A stretch of DNA of 64,000 bases from Tidjanibacter sp. (GCA_017936605.1 JAGBFH010000008.1:1-64000); one strand, 5' to 3'; shown: positions 1-8,192, counted from the first letter of the stretch. A program made the numbers and translations. Notes: generated from the sequence alone by a model not told the origin.

Positions 1-21
1 CAGGATCAAACTCTCCATTGT
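1..21 (-). rRNA. 16S rRNA, 5' end only
   Basis: The reverse complement of the first bases reads CAATGGAGAGTTTGATCCTG, the conserved start of bacterial 16S rRNA (the classic 27F primer site). The gene runs off the left edge, so only about 21 nt of its 5' end are present. The mature end is placed about 7 nt upstream of AGAGTTTGATC by analogy with E. coli. Two strong promoters pointing into it lie at 180-336. Confidence 0.93.
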
Positions 22-179
22 AAAAAAAAGTTTTAATATCTTGGCTTGTTTCTCAAAGGCATTGAATTCAAAAACCTTGAATATTTTTGAACGTATTTAG
101 CTGCTTCAATACTTCAAAGAACATTTCTCTCGTGATGACCTTCCGTCGCTCACGCCGCATTATCTTTCAAAGCGGACTG
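22..179 (-). other. rRNA operon leader (transcribed spacer upstream of 16S)
   Basis: This stretch lies between the nearer rRNA promoter and the 16S start and would be transcribed as the pre-rRNA leader. Read on the minus strand it contains GTTCTTTGAAGTATTGAAGC just upstream of the gene, resembling the TCTTTGA-type leader boxes common in Bacteroidota rRNA operons. No ORF is present. The processing or antitermination role is inference. Confidence 0.6.
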
Positions 180-210
180 CAAAGGTAAGGACTTTTTTTT
201 AACTTCCAAA
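180..210 (-). promoter_or_regulatory. rRNA promoter P1 (proximal)
   Basis: On the minus strand TTTG (207-210) is followed after exactly 19 nt by TACCTTTG (180-187), a perfect match to the Bacteroidota sigma-ABfr -33/-7 consensus. It points into the 16S gene. An upstream A/T-rich tract (about 215-241) could act as an UP-like element. Confidence 0.88.
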
Positions 211-305
211 CTTTTTCAAAAAAATTTCGAAAAAATTTTTCAGTCGTCATCACTCTCTTAGAACTTGTGCTCTCAGTGAACTTCGTTGTTTTCTGAAAGC
301 GGATG

Positions 306-336
306 CAAAGGTAAGGACTTTTTTCTTTCCTGCAAG
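306..336 (-). promoter_or_regulatory. rRNA promoter P2 (distal)
   Basis: A second copy of the -7 region, TACCTTTG at 306-313, sits 19 nt downstream of CTTG (333-336) on the minus strand. The sequence around the -7 element (GTCCTTACCTTTGCA) is the same as in P1, so this is a duplicated promoter about 126 bp upstream. Tandem promoters are typical of rRNA operons. Confidence 0.82.
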
Positions 337-524
337 CGTTTGGCCAAAAAATTTTCGGGGCATTTTTTAAAAAATTTTACAAACTCCTCAGAATCGGCAT
401 TTTAGACCCACGAGGAAAAAATCACTTTTAACATTCGCTTAACATTGGGCCTCAGAGGCATCTCTGGGGGCGATTTCGGGTTTTATATATTATATATAGG
501 TAGGGGGAGAGTTGGGTGGTAATA

Positions 525-590
525 TGGGCTTATGGGGCTTATGGGGCCTATGGGGCCTATGGGGCCTATAAGACCCATAGGGTATTATAG
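525..590. repeat. 9-bp tandem array (GGGCCTATG type)
   Basis: Units GGGCTTATG then GGGCCTATG repeat directly with a 9-bp period and drift into ATAAGACCC and ATAGGGTAT at the right end. The same unit type recurs in the clpP-tig spacer near 48160 and 48380. Noncoding. Confidence 0.85.
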
Positions 591-618
591 TCGGTTGTCG
601 GTCGGAGGTAGACCTTAA

Positions 619-665
619 CAGACCTCTCCCCCGCTTCGCGGACCCTCCCCTAACTTAGGGGAGGG
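619..665. repeat. 47-bp dispersed hairpin repeat, copy 1
   Basis: The repeat starts CAGACCTCTCCCCCGCTTCG and ends CCTCCCCTAACTTAGGGGAGG plus G in split form: CCTCCCC, TAACTTA, GGGGAGG forms a strong 7-bp hairpin. By eye it is identical to copies at 803-849, 48095-48141 and 48310-48356. In every copy a G-rich 9-bp-period stretch follows or lies nearby. Confidence 0.92.
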
Positions 666-667
666 TA

Positions 668-700
668 AAGGCCAAAAGGGCCAAAAGGGCTAAAAGGTCA
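668..700. repeat. 9-bp tandem array (GGCCAAAAG type)
   Basis: Units GGCCAAAAG, GGCCAAAAG and GGCTAAAAG repeat with a 9-bp period directly after the 47-bp hairpin repeat. The same GGGCTAAAA unit follows the two copies of that repeat at 48095 and 48310. Confidence 0.8.
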
Positions 701-730
701 ATGGAAAAGATGGAAATTAAGGGAGGTCGG

Positions 731-787
731 CCATCCCATTTCTCCCATTTCTCCCATTTCTCCCATTTCTCCCATTTTTCCCATTCT
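731..787. repeat. 9-bp tandem array (CCCATTTCT type)
   Basis: Six or so direct units of CCCATTTCT, the last ones degenerating to CCCATTTTT and CCCATTCTT. On the complementary strand the unit is AGAAATGGG, the same unit as in the arrays at 28153 and 56221. Confidence 0.88.
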
Positions 788-802
788 TCTACCGAAGCAC
801 AA

Positions 803-849
803 CAGACCTCTCCCCCGCTTCGCGGACCCTCCCCTAACTTAGGGGAGGG
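803..849. repeat. 47-bp dispersed hairpin repeat, copy 2
   Basis: Same 47-bp sequence and orientation as 619-665, 184 bp away, with no difference visible by eye. The right half is the CCTCCCC/GGGGAGG hairpin. It is followed by a short 9-bp-period tract of GGCCCTTTT units at 853-888. Confidence 0.92.
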
Positions 850-942
850 AATCATTTTGGCCCTTTTGGCCGTTTTAGCCCTTCTTGACTTAGGGCAGTA
901 GTCGGTCGTCGGTCAATGGTCGACGACATACGCTCATCACAC

Positions 943-979
943 AAAAAGCCCTCGCGGGCGTTACCTGCGAGGGCTTTTT
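943..979. terminator. Intrinsic terminator (bidirectional)
   Basis: A 13-bp stem AAAAAGCCCTCGC / GCGAGGGCTTTTT encloses an 11-nt loop, giving a T-tract on either strand. It lies just downstream of the barrel gene that ends at 999 on the minus strand. The stem core GCCCTCG/CGAGGGC is shared with the terminator at 5504-5535. Confidence 0.85.
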
Positions 980-998
980 GTTATTTATCGGTTGACTC

Positions 999-1499
999 TT
1001 AGAAGTGGTACTTGATGGCGACGGAGCCCTCGGTCTTGAGTGCGAACTTGGCCTGGGGCCTATCGAACAGCCTATTGAGCGACACCTCGCAGAAGTTGAA
1101 GCGCACCGACCAGTTGGGGGCAATCTTATAGTCGAAGACACCTATCTGGAAGATGACATCGAATCCTGTCTGGCCATACTTTTCGCCCGCCAAGTTGACA
1201 ACGCCGTGGTTGAGTTCCAGGCGGATACCGGGAGCGTAGCTGAAATCGTCGGTCGGGTCGAACCAGTAGCGGCCCGTAGCTGCGAGTTTATAATCCGTAA
1301 GGCCTGATGTGAAGCCCAGTCCTGCTGCACCCTCAACCGAGATGTTGTCCGTAACAAAAATACCGAACTCGGGGGCGATATAGAATTTGGAATTATCTTT
1401 ACTGAAGGTGGCATCGAGGCCTCCACCAACCCATTTCACTTGTGCAAAGGCACCCACAGAGAGGGCAAGAGCTACCAAAAGGATACAAAGTTTTTTCAT
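999..1499 (-). CDS. Small outer-membrane beta-barrel protein
   Basis: A 166-residue protein with a clear Sec signal peptide (MKKLCILLVALALSVGAFAQ, cut after AFA). The mature part has alternating hydrophobic/polar strands and a terminal aromatic (ending YHF), typical of an 8-stranded OmpW/OmpX-like barrel. Substrate and role are unknown; it may be a structural or adhesion-type porin. The ATG at 1499 is the only start that keeps the signal peptide. It is transcribed alone, divergent from the polyprenyl synthase gene, and ends at the terminator at 943-979. Confidence 0.8.
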   Translation of the reverse strand: MKKLCILLVALALSVGAFAQVKWVGGGLDATFSKDNSKFYIAPEFGIFVTDNISVEGAAGLGFTSGLTDYKLAATGRYWFDPTDDFSYAPGIRLELNHGVVNLAGEKYGQTGFDVIFQIGVFDYKIAPNWSVRFNFCEVSLNRLFDRPQAKFALKTEGSVAIKYHF

Positions 1500-1602
1500 A
1501 ATGATAAATTTTAGGGGTTATACACCTACAAATATAACAATCTTTCTGCAAAAAGCAAAGCCATTGGGCCATTTTTCTATATCAATTCTCGATTCTTTAT
1601 CT

Positions 1603-1610
1603 TATCTTTG
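1603..1610 (+). promoter_or_regulatory. -7 promoter element of polyprenyl synthase gene
   Basis: TATCTTTG matches the Bacteroidota -7 consensus TAnnTTTG; no good TTTG -33 element sits at the right distance. The predicted start of transcription, about 1617, lies on top of an upstream in-frame TTG (1619), which favours translation from the ATG at 1649. Confidence 0.6.
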
Positions 1611-1648
1611 CACTGCTTTTGCACCCAGAACGAGAAACCGCACTTCAG

Positions 1649-2641
1649 ATGAAAGAGAACAGAAACATAACGCTCGACGAAATCAAGGCTCCGCTTGCGA
1701 CCGAGATGGCCAACTATGAGCACTTCCTCCGAGAGGCGCTCCACTCCGAGAGCCGCTATTTCGACGACATCCTCAAATATATCTTCGACAACCGAGGCAA
1801 GGGTGTGCGCCCTACACTGGTGATGCTCTTCGGCAGGCTCCACTCCTCCGAGGCCAAGTACAACAAGCGTCTGATGCTCTCAGCCGCACTGATTGAGCTC
1901 ATCCACACCGCCTCGCTCGTACACGACGATGTCATCGACAAGGCCGACATCCGCCACGGCAAGTCGTCGGTCAACCAGCGGTTTGGCAAGCGCAACGCCA
2001 TCCTCACGGGCGACTTCATCCTCTCGCGCATCTTTGAGCTCGGTATGGAGAGTCTGGAGTTTGACCTGCTCACCTATGTTTCCCACTCCATCAAGTGGCT
2101 CTGTGAGGGAGAGGTCATCCAGGACGAGCAGACCAAGACGCTCGGTATGACCCACGAGAAATACTACGACATCATAGACAAGAAGACCGCCTCACTGCTG
2201 GCCATCAGCTGTGGTGTGGGTGCGCTCGCCGTGAAAGCTACCGCAAGGGAGGTGGACGCAGCCTATGAGTTTGGTCGCAACATAGGTATGGCCTTCCAGA
2301 TTAAGGACGACATCCTCGACTATGCCGCCGCCGACCAGACGGGCAAACCCCGCTGTGCAGACCTCAGAGAGCACAAAATCACACTCCCCCTGCTCGAGAC
2401 GCTCAAGGAGCTCGATGAGCCGAGGCAACTGGAGGTGAAGGAGTGGGTGCGCAAAGCAGACGATGAGTCTATCACACTCATCTGCAAACTCATAGAGCAG
2501 CACGACGGCATCGCCAAGGCCGAGGCCATTATGGAGGAGTTCATCTCTGCGGCCAAGCGTTCGCTCGAGGCCTATCCCGACTCGCCCTACCGCACTTCGC
2601 TCTACCAGATGTGCGACTTTCTGGCCCTAAGGAAGAGATAG
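1649..2641 (+). CDS. Polyprenyl diphosphate synthase (trans-isoprenyl transferase)
   Basis: Adds isopentenyl diphosphate units to an allylic primer to make the long isoprenoid tail of quinones. The protein is 330 residues from the ATG at 1649; a TTG at 1619 is rejected because it coincides with the predicted transcript start. Both aspartate-rich motifs are present: DDVIDKAD at about 93-100 (first, FARM) and DDILD at about 220-224 (second, SARM), each binding Mg-diphosphate. Small residues upstream of the first motif suggest a medium or long chain product. The menA gene at 62510-63445 would use such a product for menaquinone, but the two are not linked. Exact chain length cannot be read from sequence. 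Confidence 0.92.
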   Translation: MKENRNITLDEIKAPLATEMANYEHFLREALHSESRYFDDILKYIFDNRGKGVRPTLVMLFGRLHSSEAKYNKRLMLSAALIELIHTASLVHDDVIDKADIRHGKSSVNQRFGKRNAILTGDFILSRIFELGMESLEFDLLTYVSHSIKWLCEGEVIQDEQTKTLGMTHEKYYDIIDKKTASLLAISCGVGALAVKATAREVDAAYEFGRNIGMAFQIKDDILDYAAADQTGKPRCADLREHKITLPLLETLKELDEPRQLEVKEWVRKADDESITLICKLIEQHDGIAKAEAIMEEFISAAKRSLEAYPDSPYRTSLYQMCDFLALRKR

Positions 2642-2655
2642 TAATTTCCGCACAT

Positions 2656-2700
2656 AAATTGAAGCGGCCCCAATCCAAACGATTGGGGCCGCTTCAATTT
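2656..2700. terminator. Bidirectional intrinsic terminator
   Basis: A perfect 20-bp stem (arms 2656-2675 and 2681-2700) with a 5-nt loop CAAAC; each arm carries AAATTGAAGCGG or its complement, so both strands end in a T-rich tail. It separates the convergent polyprenyl synthase and three-repeat lipoprotein genes. Confidence 0.88.
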
Positions 2701-2716
2701 TCACCACACTACCCTA

Positions 2717-4345
2717 CTACTCGGTCGGAGCCTCGCCAGGGTTGTAAATGGGATTCTCCGAAAAAAATGAGCTGATTTGTCCCGTCCAGTCCGCCTTGTA
2801 AATCACTCCATCGGTATCCTCGGCATTGAGGACTAAATGATACTCATTGCCGATATGCTCTACATCTAAAGTGGCACTCACAAGTTCCGCAATCAAGCCT
2901 CCAGCCATAGTTCGTACTTTTGAGCCATCACCCATATTTGGCAACACCTCGGCACCAAAGACATAACGACCCTCGGGCAAAACCCCATTGGTTTCCTCCT
3001 CAAAATAGAGGAATGTACTAAGCTGAATAGGTTCTGCTGTACCATTTGCGAAACAAAAGGTTAAATCATAATACCTGGTATCGCTATAATAAATTCCACC
3101 AACTCCATAATCGACCAAGAATGTCATCCCAGAAGAGGGCGCCTCGCCGGGGTTGTAGATGGGCCAATCGGACCAACAATTTACGAAATGTCCTTCCCAG
3201 TCCGCCTCATAAATATACCCTAATGTATCTTCAGCGGAGATAACTATGTGGTACCTATTGCCAATGTGCTCCACATCGAGGGTGAGACTCACAATATTCG
3301 CAACTGTATTTGCGGCCGCATCAATGATTTTGGAATGTTCAGATATATATGGCAGAGTACCGTCACCATAGGCGTAGTGTCCCTCGGGAATCACGCCACC
3401 ACTTCCGGGCTCCACATAGAGATACATAGCAATTCTATGATAAACCCTGTCGCCATAGAAGTCAAAGTCTAAATAGTAACTATCAATTGGTGCTTGGAAA
3501 TATCCCTCGGGGGCGTTGCCCTCCCTAAGCACCAGTCTATTATTGGGCTCCTCGCCGGGGTTGTAAATGGGATTCTCCGAAAATAATGACTTGATTTTTC
3601 CCGTCCAGTCCACCTTGTAAATTACTCCATCGACATCCTCGGCATTGAGGACTAAATGATACTCATTGCCGATATGCTCTACATCTAAAGTGGCACTCAC
3701 AAGCTCCGCAATCAAATCTCCAGCCAGAGTTTTTACTCTTGAGTTATCACCCATATTTGGCAACGCCTCGGCACCATAGACATAACGACCCTCGGGCAAA
3801 ACGCCATTGGTTTCCTCCTCAAAATAGAGGAATGTACTAAGCTGACGAGGTTCTTCTGTACCATTTGCGAAATAAAAGGTTATATCATAATACCTGAGAG
3901 AACCATAATAAATTCCATTGATTCCATAATCGACCAAAAATGTCATCTCAGGAGCGGGCTCATCGCCAATAATAATCTCCACACCATCCATAACCTTCTG
4001 ACCGTCCGCGGAGATAGCAACTGCCCATAGACACTTGGCGTCGTTCCAAGAGAGGCTCTGCTCCACAACCACGCTCTCGGTGGTGAACCTTGTGCCGTGC
4101 TCCACGACATAATCCTGGCCGGCTATTGCGTCGCCCAGATACCAGTAGGCCTCGGCAGCATTCTTTGTAGTAATAGTATAGCTCACAAAGTTGGCCGGAG
4201 CATCCGCCACTTCGTTCTTTACAATAGTCACCTCGGGCTTGGGTAGCAACTCTTCAGGCTCCTCCACCCTCTTGCAACTCGTCGCCGCACCAACAATAGC
4301 CATCGCCAGCAGGGCATAGAATAGCATCTTTGTCTTCATACTCAT
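2717..4345 (-). CDS. Surface lipoprotein with three tandem ~133-aa repeats
   Basis: A 542-residue exported lipoprotein of unknown function. The signal peptide ends in the lipobox AATSC (Cys24). Residues about 35-130 form an N-terminal beta-rich domain; then come three copies of a domain beginning MTFLVDYG (or an equivalent) and ending NPIYNPGE at about 134-267, 268-403 and 404-540. Copies 1 and 3 are nearly identical at protein and DNA level, while copy 2 is clearly diverged although it keeps TLDVEHIGN, the AED motif and IYNPGEAP. The repeats are probably ligand-binding or structural modules on the cell surface. Its 5' flank holds a 9-bp-period array. Confidence 0.82.
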   Translation of the reverse strand: MSMKTKMLFYALLAMAIVGAATSCKRVEEPEELLPKPEVTIVKNEVADAPANFVSYTITTKNAAEAYWYLGDAIAGQDYVVEHGTRFTTESVVVEQSLSWNDAKCLWAVAISADGQKVMDGVEIIIGDEPAPEMTFLVDYGINGIYYGSLRYYDITFYFANGTEEPRQLSTFLYFEEETNGVLPEGRYVYGAEALPNMGDNSRVKTLAGDLIAELVSATLDVEHIGNEYHLVLNAEDVDGVIYKVDWTGKIKSLFSENPIYNPGEEPNNRLVLREGNAPEGYFQAPIDSYYLDFDFYGDRVYHRIAMYLYVEPGSGGVIPEGHYAYGDGTLPYISEHSKIIDAAANTVANIVSLTLDVEHIGNRYHIVISAEDTLGYIYEADWEGHFVNCWSDWPIYNPGEAPSSGMTFLVDYGVGGIYYSDTRYYDLTFCFANGTAEPIQLSTFLYFEEETNGVLPEGRYVFGAEVLPNMGDGSKVRTMAGGLIAELVSATLDVEHIGNEYHLVLNAEDTDGVIYKADWTGQISSFFSENPIYNPGEAPTE

Positions 4346-4671
4346 ACTCGTGTTCGTTATTATTGTGTACTTATTTCAAAATTGAACTTATACAAAATTA
4401 GTAAAAAATTTTTATAACCTCCAAATTTCGTCGTCATTTTTTTGAGGACGGAATCAAAAAAAATGTCAGGCGCAGGGAGATTAGGGAGATTAGGGAGTTT
4501 AAGGAGTTTAAGGAGTTTAAGGAGTTTAAGGAGTTTAAAGACCTTAAAGACCTTATAGCCATTATAGCCATTATAGCCCTTATAGCCCTTATAGCCCTTA
4601 AGAAAAAATCCCAATTCACAATTCTCAACTCAAAAAATCTTGTCGGGCGCGAGATTTGTAGAAAATTTTGC
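4346..4671. other. Intergenic region between divergent genes
   Basis: About 330 bp between the lipoprotein start and the zeta-like gene. It holds AT-rich sequence (4375-4440), a 9-bp-period array (4474-4602) and a CAATTCTCAACTC-type tract (4613-4632). No gene supported. Confidence 0.7.
4474..4602. repeat. 9-bp tandem array with stepwise changing unit
   Basis: About 14 units in a strict 9-bp period. The unit changes along the array: GGGAGATTA, GGGAGTTTA, AGGAGTTTA (several), AAGACCTTA (two), TAGCCATTA (two), TAGCCCTTA (three). Neighbouring unit types differ by only a few bases. No coding value: the frames give GYKGYN- or SLNSLN-like tripeptide runs only. Confidence 0.9.
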
Positions 4672-4679
4672 TATATTTG
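4672..4679 (+). promoter_or_regulatory. -7 promoter element of zeta-like gene
   Basis: TATATTTG matches TAnnTTTG and ends only 8 nt before the ATG at 4688, so the transcript would be leaderless or nearly so. No convincing -33 TTTG at 19-21 nt spacing. Confidence 0.55.
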
Positions 4680-4687
4680 CAGTTAAT

Positions 4688-5257
4688 ATGCGAAGACTTT
4701 ATATCATAGCGGGTTGTAATGGAGCCGGTAAGACTACCGCCTCCTATACTATGTTGCCCGAGATGCTCGACTGCCGCGAGTTTGTCAATGCCGACGAAAT
4801 CGCCAAGGGTCTTTCGCCATTCAATCAAGAGCGTATGGCTATTGAGGCGGGTAGGATTATGCTCCAGCGTATGGAGGACCTGCTGAGTCAGGATGAGGAT
4901 TTCGCCTTCGAGACCACTCTCGCCTCGCGCTCATACACACAGTTTATCGAAAAGGCCCACGCCAAAGGCTACTTTGTGACGCTGCTCTTCTTCTGGCTTC
5001 CCTCACCCGAACTTGCCATCGAACGAGTTGCCACTCGCGTAGCCGAGGGTGGTCATAATATTCCGGAGGATGTCATCCGTCGTCGCTACGACAGCGGCAT
5101 CCGCAACTTCAAGGCCCTCTATATGCCCTCGTGTGACTTCTGGACCATCTATGACAATAGTGGTACCAACCAGGTGAAGCGCATCGCCTGGGGCCAGAGA
5201 TGCGAGGTCAAGGAGGTCTTGGAGCCCGAGTCTTACAAAAAAATTATGGAACTATGA
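4688..5257 (+). CDS. Zeta-toxin-like / COG4185-type P-loop kinase
   Basis: A 189-residue P-loop protein with Walker A at residues 9-17 (GCNGAGKTT), NADEIAKGLSP at about 34-44 (acidic residue typical of zeta/PezT-like kinases), and FETTLASRSY further on, the region that binds the nucleobase sugar acceptor in zeta enzymes. True zeta toxins phosphorylate UDP-GlcNAc; members of this small COG4185 branch are largely uncharacterised. The ATG at 4688 is preferred over a TTG at 4640 because the -7 element lies between them. Its stop overlaps the start of a 58-residue protein (ATGA), which suggests a two-gene module, possibly toxin-antitoxin. That role is inference. Confidence 0.8.
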   Translation: MRRLYIIAGCNGAGKTTASYTMLPEMLDCREFVNADEIAKGLSPFNQERMAIEAGRIMLQRMEDLLSQDEDFAFETTLASRSYTQFIEKAHAKGYFVTLLFFWLPSPELAIERVATRVAEGGHNIPEDVIRRRYDSGIRNFKALYMPSCDFWTIYDNSGTNQVKRIAWGQRCEVKEVLEPESYKKIMEL

Positions 5258-5430
5258 GCGAACTTGATATTCAACAACTCCAAGAGAAGATAGATACTGG
5301 TGTGCGCCTTGCACAACAGCGCTTGATAGAGCGCACAATCAAAGAGCACGGCGACCTTGTGGTGGAGCAGGATGGCGAGATTGTGCACATCAAAGCCGAG
5401 GAGCTCGGCGAACTAAGAGCAGAAGTATAG
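5254..5430 (+). CDS. Small protein coupled to zeta-like kinase (possible antitoxin)
   Basis: A 58-residue acidic, mostly helical protein (MSELDIQQLQEKIDTGVRLA start), with no signal peptide or membrane segment. Its ATG overlaps the kinase stop by 4 nt, implying translational coupling. The second half (GDLVVEQDGEIVHIKAEEL) looks like a short beta-hairpin followed by a helix. I do not recognise a named family. Position and size fit an antitoxin, though zeta systems usually place the antitoxin first. A terminator follows at 5504-5535. Confidence 0.72.
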   Translation: MSELDIQQLQEKIDTGVRLAQQRLIERTIKEHGDLVVEQDGEIVHIKAEELGELRAEV

Positions 5431-5503
5431 GAGTTCGGCCAATATCGAATCGGACACTCGTGGCCCGCAGCTTGAGCACGCCACAACAACATATCACAAA
5501 CAC

Positions 5504-5535
5504 AAAGCCCTCGTGAGCGTGCTCGCGAGGGCTTT
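5504..5535. terminator. Intrinsic terminator between convergent genes
   Basis: Stem AAAGCCCTCG / CGAGGGCTTT around a 12-nt loop that can pair further (GAGC/GCTC). It serves the zeta-like operon on the plus strand and lon on the minus strand. Confidence 0.75.
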
Positions 5536-5556
5536 GGTGTATAATCGGCAGGGGTA

Positions 5557-7986
5557 TTATGCCTTGAGGGCCAAGGCAAGGACCTCTTCGACAGTCGATA
5601 CATAGTGGAAGGTGATGCCCTCCAGGTAGTCGGCCTTAATCTCCAAGATATCCTTACGGTTCTCCTCGCTCAGGATAATCTCCTTAATGCCTGCGCGTTT
5701 GGCAGCCAGAATCTTCTCCTTGATGCCGCCCACGGGCAGTACCCTACCCCTCAAGGTAGTCTCGCCCGTCATCGCCAAGTGCGACTTGACCTTGCGGCCC
5801 GTATAGGTCGAGGCTATAGAGGTGACCATAGTGATACCCGCGCTGGGGCCATCCTTAGGCACCGCGCCCTCGGGCACGTGGATATTGATATCCTGTTTCT
5901 CGAACTTCTCCGCCTCAATGCCGAGCTCCGTGTGGTGGGCCTTTACCCACTCCCAGGCAATCGTTGCCGACTCCTTCATCACATCGCCCAGGTTACCCGT
6001 AAGGCTCAAGGTGCCCTTACCGGGGGTCAGCAGCGACTCGATATAGAGTATGTCGCCACCCACCTCGGTCCAAGCAAGGCCTGTGACAACGCCTGTCAGC
6101 CCCTCAACATTGTATCTCTCGCGCGAGAACTTGGGAGCACCCAGAATCTCCCTCACCTGCTCGGCGTTGAACTCGGGCTCAAACTCCTCACCGAAGCCTA
6201 TCTGTTTGGCCCTCGAGCGTGCGAGTTTGGCTATCTGCTTATCCAGCGAGCGCACACCGCTCTCGCGGGTGTAATCGTCGATAATCTGGGCCACAACCTC
6301 CCTCGAGATGGTCATCTGCTCGGGCCCAATGCCGTGGGCCTCACGCTGTTTGGCCACAAGGTGACGCTCGGCAATCTCCAGTTTCTCGTCCATCACATAG
6401 CCCGCAATGTTAATCATCTCCATACGGTCCCTGAGGGCCTGTGAGATGTTGCCCACATTGTTGGCCGTAGCGATAAAGAGTACCTTCGAAAGGTCGTAGT
6501 CAATGTCGATATAGTTGTCGTGGAAGGTCGAGTTCTGCTCGGGGTCGAGCACCTCTAAAAGGGCGCTCGAGGGGTCACCGTGGTTGGAGCGGCTCACCTT
6601 GTCCACCTCATCGAGGATGATGACAGGGTTCGAGGAGCCACAGCGTTTGATGGTGTCGATAATACGGCCAGGCATCGAGCCTATGTAGGTGCGGCGGTGA
6701 CCGCGAATCTCCGACTCATCGTGCAGGCCACCCAGCGAGATGCGGCCAAACTTCCTACCCAACGCTGCCGCCACCGACTTACCGAGCGAGGTCTTACCCA
6801 CTCCCGGAGGACCATAGAGGCAGATGATGGGGGACTTCAGGTCGCCCTTGAGTTTGATTACGGCCAGGTGCTCCAAGATGCGCTCCTTGACCTCCTCCAG
6901 ACCGAAGTGGTCCGAGTCGAGCTGCTCACGAGCCGAGGCAAGGTCCATATTATCCTCCGTCACATCGTTCCAGGGCAAATCGAGCATCGTCTCGAGGTAG
7001 TTTATCTCCACCGAGTACTCCGCAACGGCGGGATTGAGGCGCTCGAGTTTCTGCACACCCTTCTCGAAGGCGGCTGCCACCTCGTCGTTCCAATTCTTGT
7101 CGGCCGCACGCTCACGAAGCCTCTGGGCGTCGCCCACCTCGTCGTGACCGAGCTCGTCTTGAAGAGTGCGAATCTGCTGCTGAAGGAAGTACTCCTTCTG
7201 CTGCTGGTCAATCTCCTGCTTAACCTTGCTCTGAATCTGGTTCTTCAGTTCCACGAGTTGACGCTGGTTGATGAGAATCTCCAGCAGTTTGCGCGAGCGG
7301 GCCAGCAGGCCGGGGGCCTCGAGCAGTTTCTGACGCTCGGCATCCGTGAAGTCCAGATTGGAGCAGATGAAGTTGATGATTCCGCGCTTGGAATCTATGT
7401 TCTTGATGGCAAAGGTCGCCTCTTTGGGAATCCCGGGCGAAATATTCACAATATCCAGAGCCACATCCTTAACGGAGTCTACAATGGCCTGAAACTCAAC
7501 ATTATTCTTATCGGGAGCCACATCCTGCAACACCCTCACCTCGGCCCTCATATAGGGCTCCGAGCGAAGCCAACCCACAACCTCAATCTTATCCAGACCG
7601 TGGAGGATGACCGTGAGGTTACCGTTGGGCATCTCGAGAATCTTGAGAATCTTGGCAGCCGTACCCACACGATACATATCGTCGGGAGCGGGGTTCTCTA
7701 CATCGGCCTCGCGCTGCAAAACAGCACCCATAATGCCACCCGTGCGCTCCACATCCCTGACGAGTTTTATGGACTTCTCGCGTCCTACCGTAATGGGGGT
7801 AATGGCTCCGGGGAAGAGCACCGAGCTGCGCAGCGAGAGTATAGGAAGCTCGTTGGGGATAGCCACCCTCTCGCCCATCTCGTCATCGTCGCCCACAATG
7901 GGAATCACCTGGTGGATACCCTCGGCTGCCTCGCCAATGCCTGCAACGATTTCGAGTTCTACATCGTTATTCTTGTTTCTATTCAT
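5557..7986 (-). CDS. lon: ATP-dependent Lon protease
   Basis: Cytosolic AAA+ serine protease that degrades misfolded and regulatory proteins. 809 residues, close to the usual length. Order of domains: N-terminal LON substrate domain (about 40-240), coiled-coil linker with [19 protein letters not shown]+ module with Walker [10 protein letters not shown] (392-400) and Walker B ILDEVDK, then the protease domain with catalytic Ser in KDGPSAG (about S715) and Lys in GGIKEK (about K758). The start is set at the ATG encoding MNRNKNN at 7986; an upstream in-frame extension to 8034 would overlap the -7 element at 8021-8028. It is monocistronic and ends facing the zeta-like module. Confidence 0.96.
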   Translation of the reverse strand: MNRNKNNDVELEIVAGIGEAAEGIHQVIPIVGDDDEMGERVAIPNELPILSLRSSVLFPGAITPITVGREKSIKLVRDVERTGGIMGAVLQREADVENPAPDDMYRVGTAAKILKILEMPNGNLTVILHGLDKIEVVGWLRSEPYMRAEVRVLQDVAPDKNNVEFQAIVDSVKDVALDIVNISPGIPKEATFAIKNIDSKRGIINFICSNLDFTDAERQKLLEAPGLLARSRKLLEILINQRQLVELKNQIQSKVKQEIDQQQKEYFLQQQIRTLQDELGHDEVGDAQRLRERAADKNWNDEVAAAFEKGVQKLERLNPAVAEYSVEINYLETMLDLPWNDVTEDNMDLASAREQLDSDHFGLEEVKERILEHLAVIKLKGDLKSPIICLYGPPGVGKTSLGKSVAAALGRKFGRISLGGLHDESEIRGHRRTYIGSMPGRIIDTIKRCGSSNPVIILDEVDKVSRSNHGDPSSALLEVLDPEQNSTFHDNYIDIDYDLSKVLFIATANNVGNISQALRDRMEMINIAGYVMDEKLEIAERHLVAKQREAHGIGPEQMTISREVVAQIIDDYTRESGVRSLDKQIAKLARSRAKQIGFGEEFEPEFNAEQVREILGAPKFSRERYNVEGLTGVVTGLAWTEVGGDILYIESLLTPGKGTLSLTGNLGDVMKESATIAWEWVKAHHTELGIEAEKFEKQDINIHVPEGAVPKDGPSAGITMVTSIASTYTGRKVKSHLAMTGETTLRGRVLPVGGIKEKILAAKRAGIKEIILSEENRKDILEIKADYLEGITFHYVSTVEEVLALALKA

Positions 7987-8020
7987 AAGTGCACAATTGG
8001 TCAATCTATATTTTGGAACG

Positions 8021-8028
8021 CAAATATA
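8021..8028 (-). promoter_or_regulatory. -7 promoter element of lon
   Basis: TATATTTG on the minus strand, giving a predicted leader of about 28 nt to the ATG at 7986. A CAAA (TTTG on the minus strand) at 8045-8048 is 16 nt away, shorter than the usual 19. No heat-shock-type motif was recognised. Confidence 0.55.
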
Positions 8029-8192
8029 GTGCATTTAGTGCACCCAAATACCTATTATTAAGAAAAGTTATTAACAAAGTGTGACAAGTTGAGAATTGAG
8101 AGTTGAGAGTTGGCAAATGCTCACATAGCATAGTCAAAGTTGAGAAAGGGCAAAAGGGCCGAAAGGTTATTGGCAGTTGCAAAGGGGGTTTA

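Larger units (their letters stand above)
337..942. other. Repeat-filled intergenic spacer
   Basis: About 600 bp without a credible gene. From about 470 onward it is mostly repeats: four 9-bp-period arrays (525-590, 668-700, 731-787, 853-888), two copies of a 47-bp hairpin repeat (619-665, 803-849), and GTCGGT-rich tracts near 590-615 and 897-925. Short ORFs across it encode only tripeptide runs and are rejected as coding. Confidence 0.75.

Noticed and set aside
655..901. Short ORFs with WEK or SHF tripeptide runs
   Set aside because: They are readings of the 9-bp array; the 3-residue period is just 9 bp, and no promoter or start context supports them.
1619..1648. TTG start 10 codons upstream for polyprenyl synthase
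   Set aside because: It coincides with the predicted transcript start; the ATG at 1649 fits the family length.
4474..4602. Possible CRISPR array
   Set aside because: Period is 9 bp with no spacers; no cas genes in the window.
7987..8034. N-terminal extension of Lon (MHYICVPKYR...)
   Set aside because: It overlaps the -7 promoter element; the MNRNKNN start fits the family.
6580..8061. Plus-strand 493-aa open frame opposite lon
   Set aside because: It is the antisense of lon; the lon frame carries all protease motifs. Composition (runs of L, H, V) reflects the complement of GC-rich codons.
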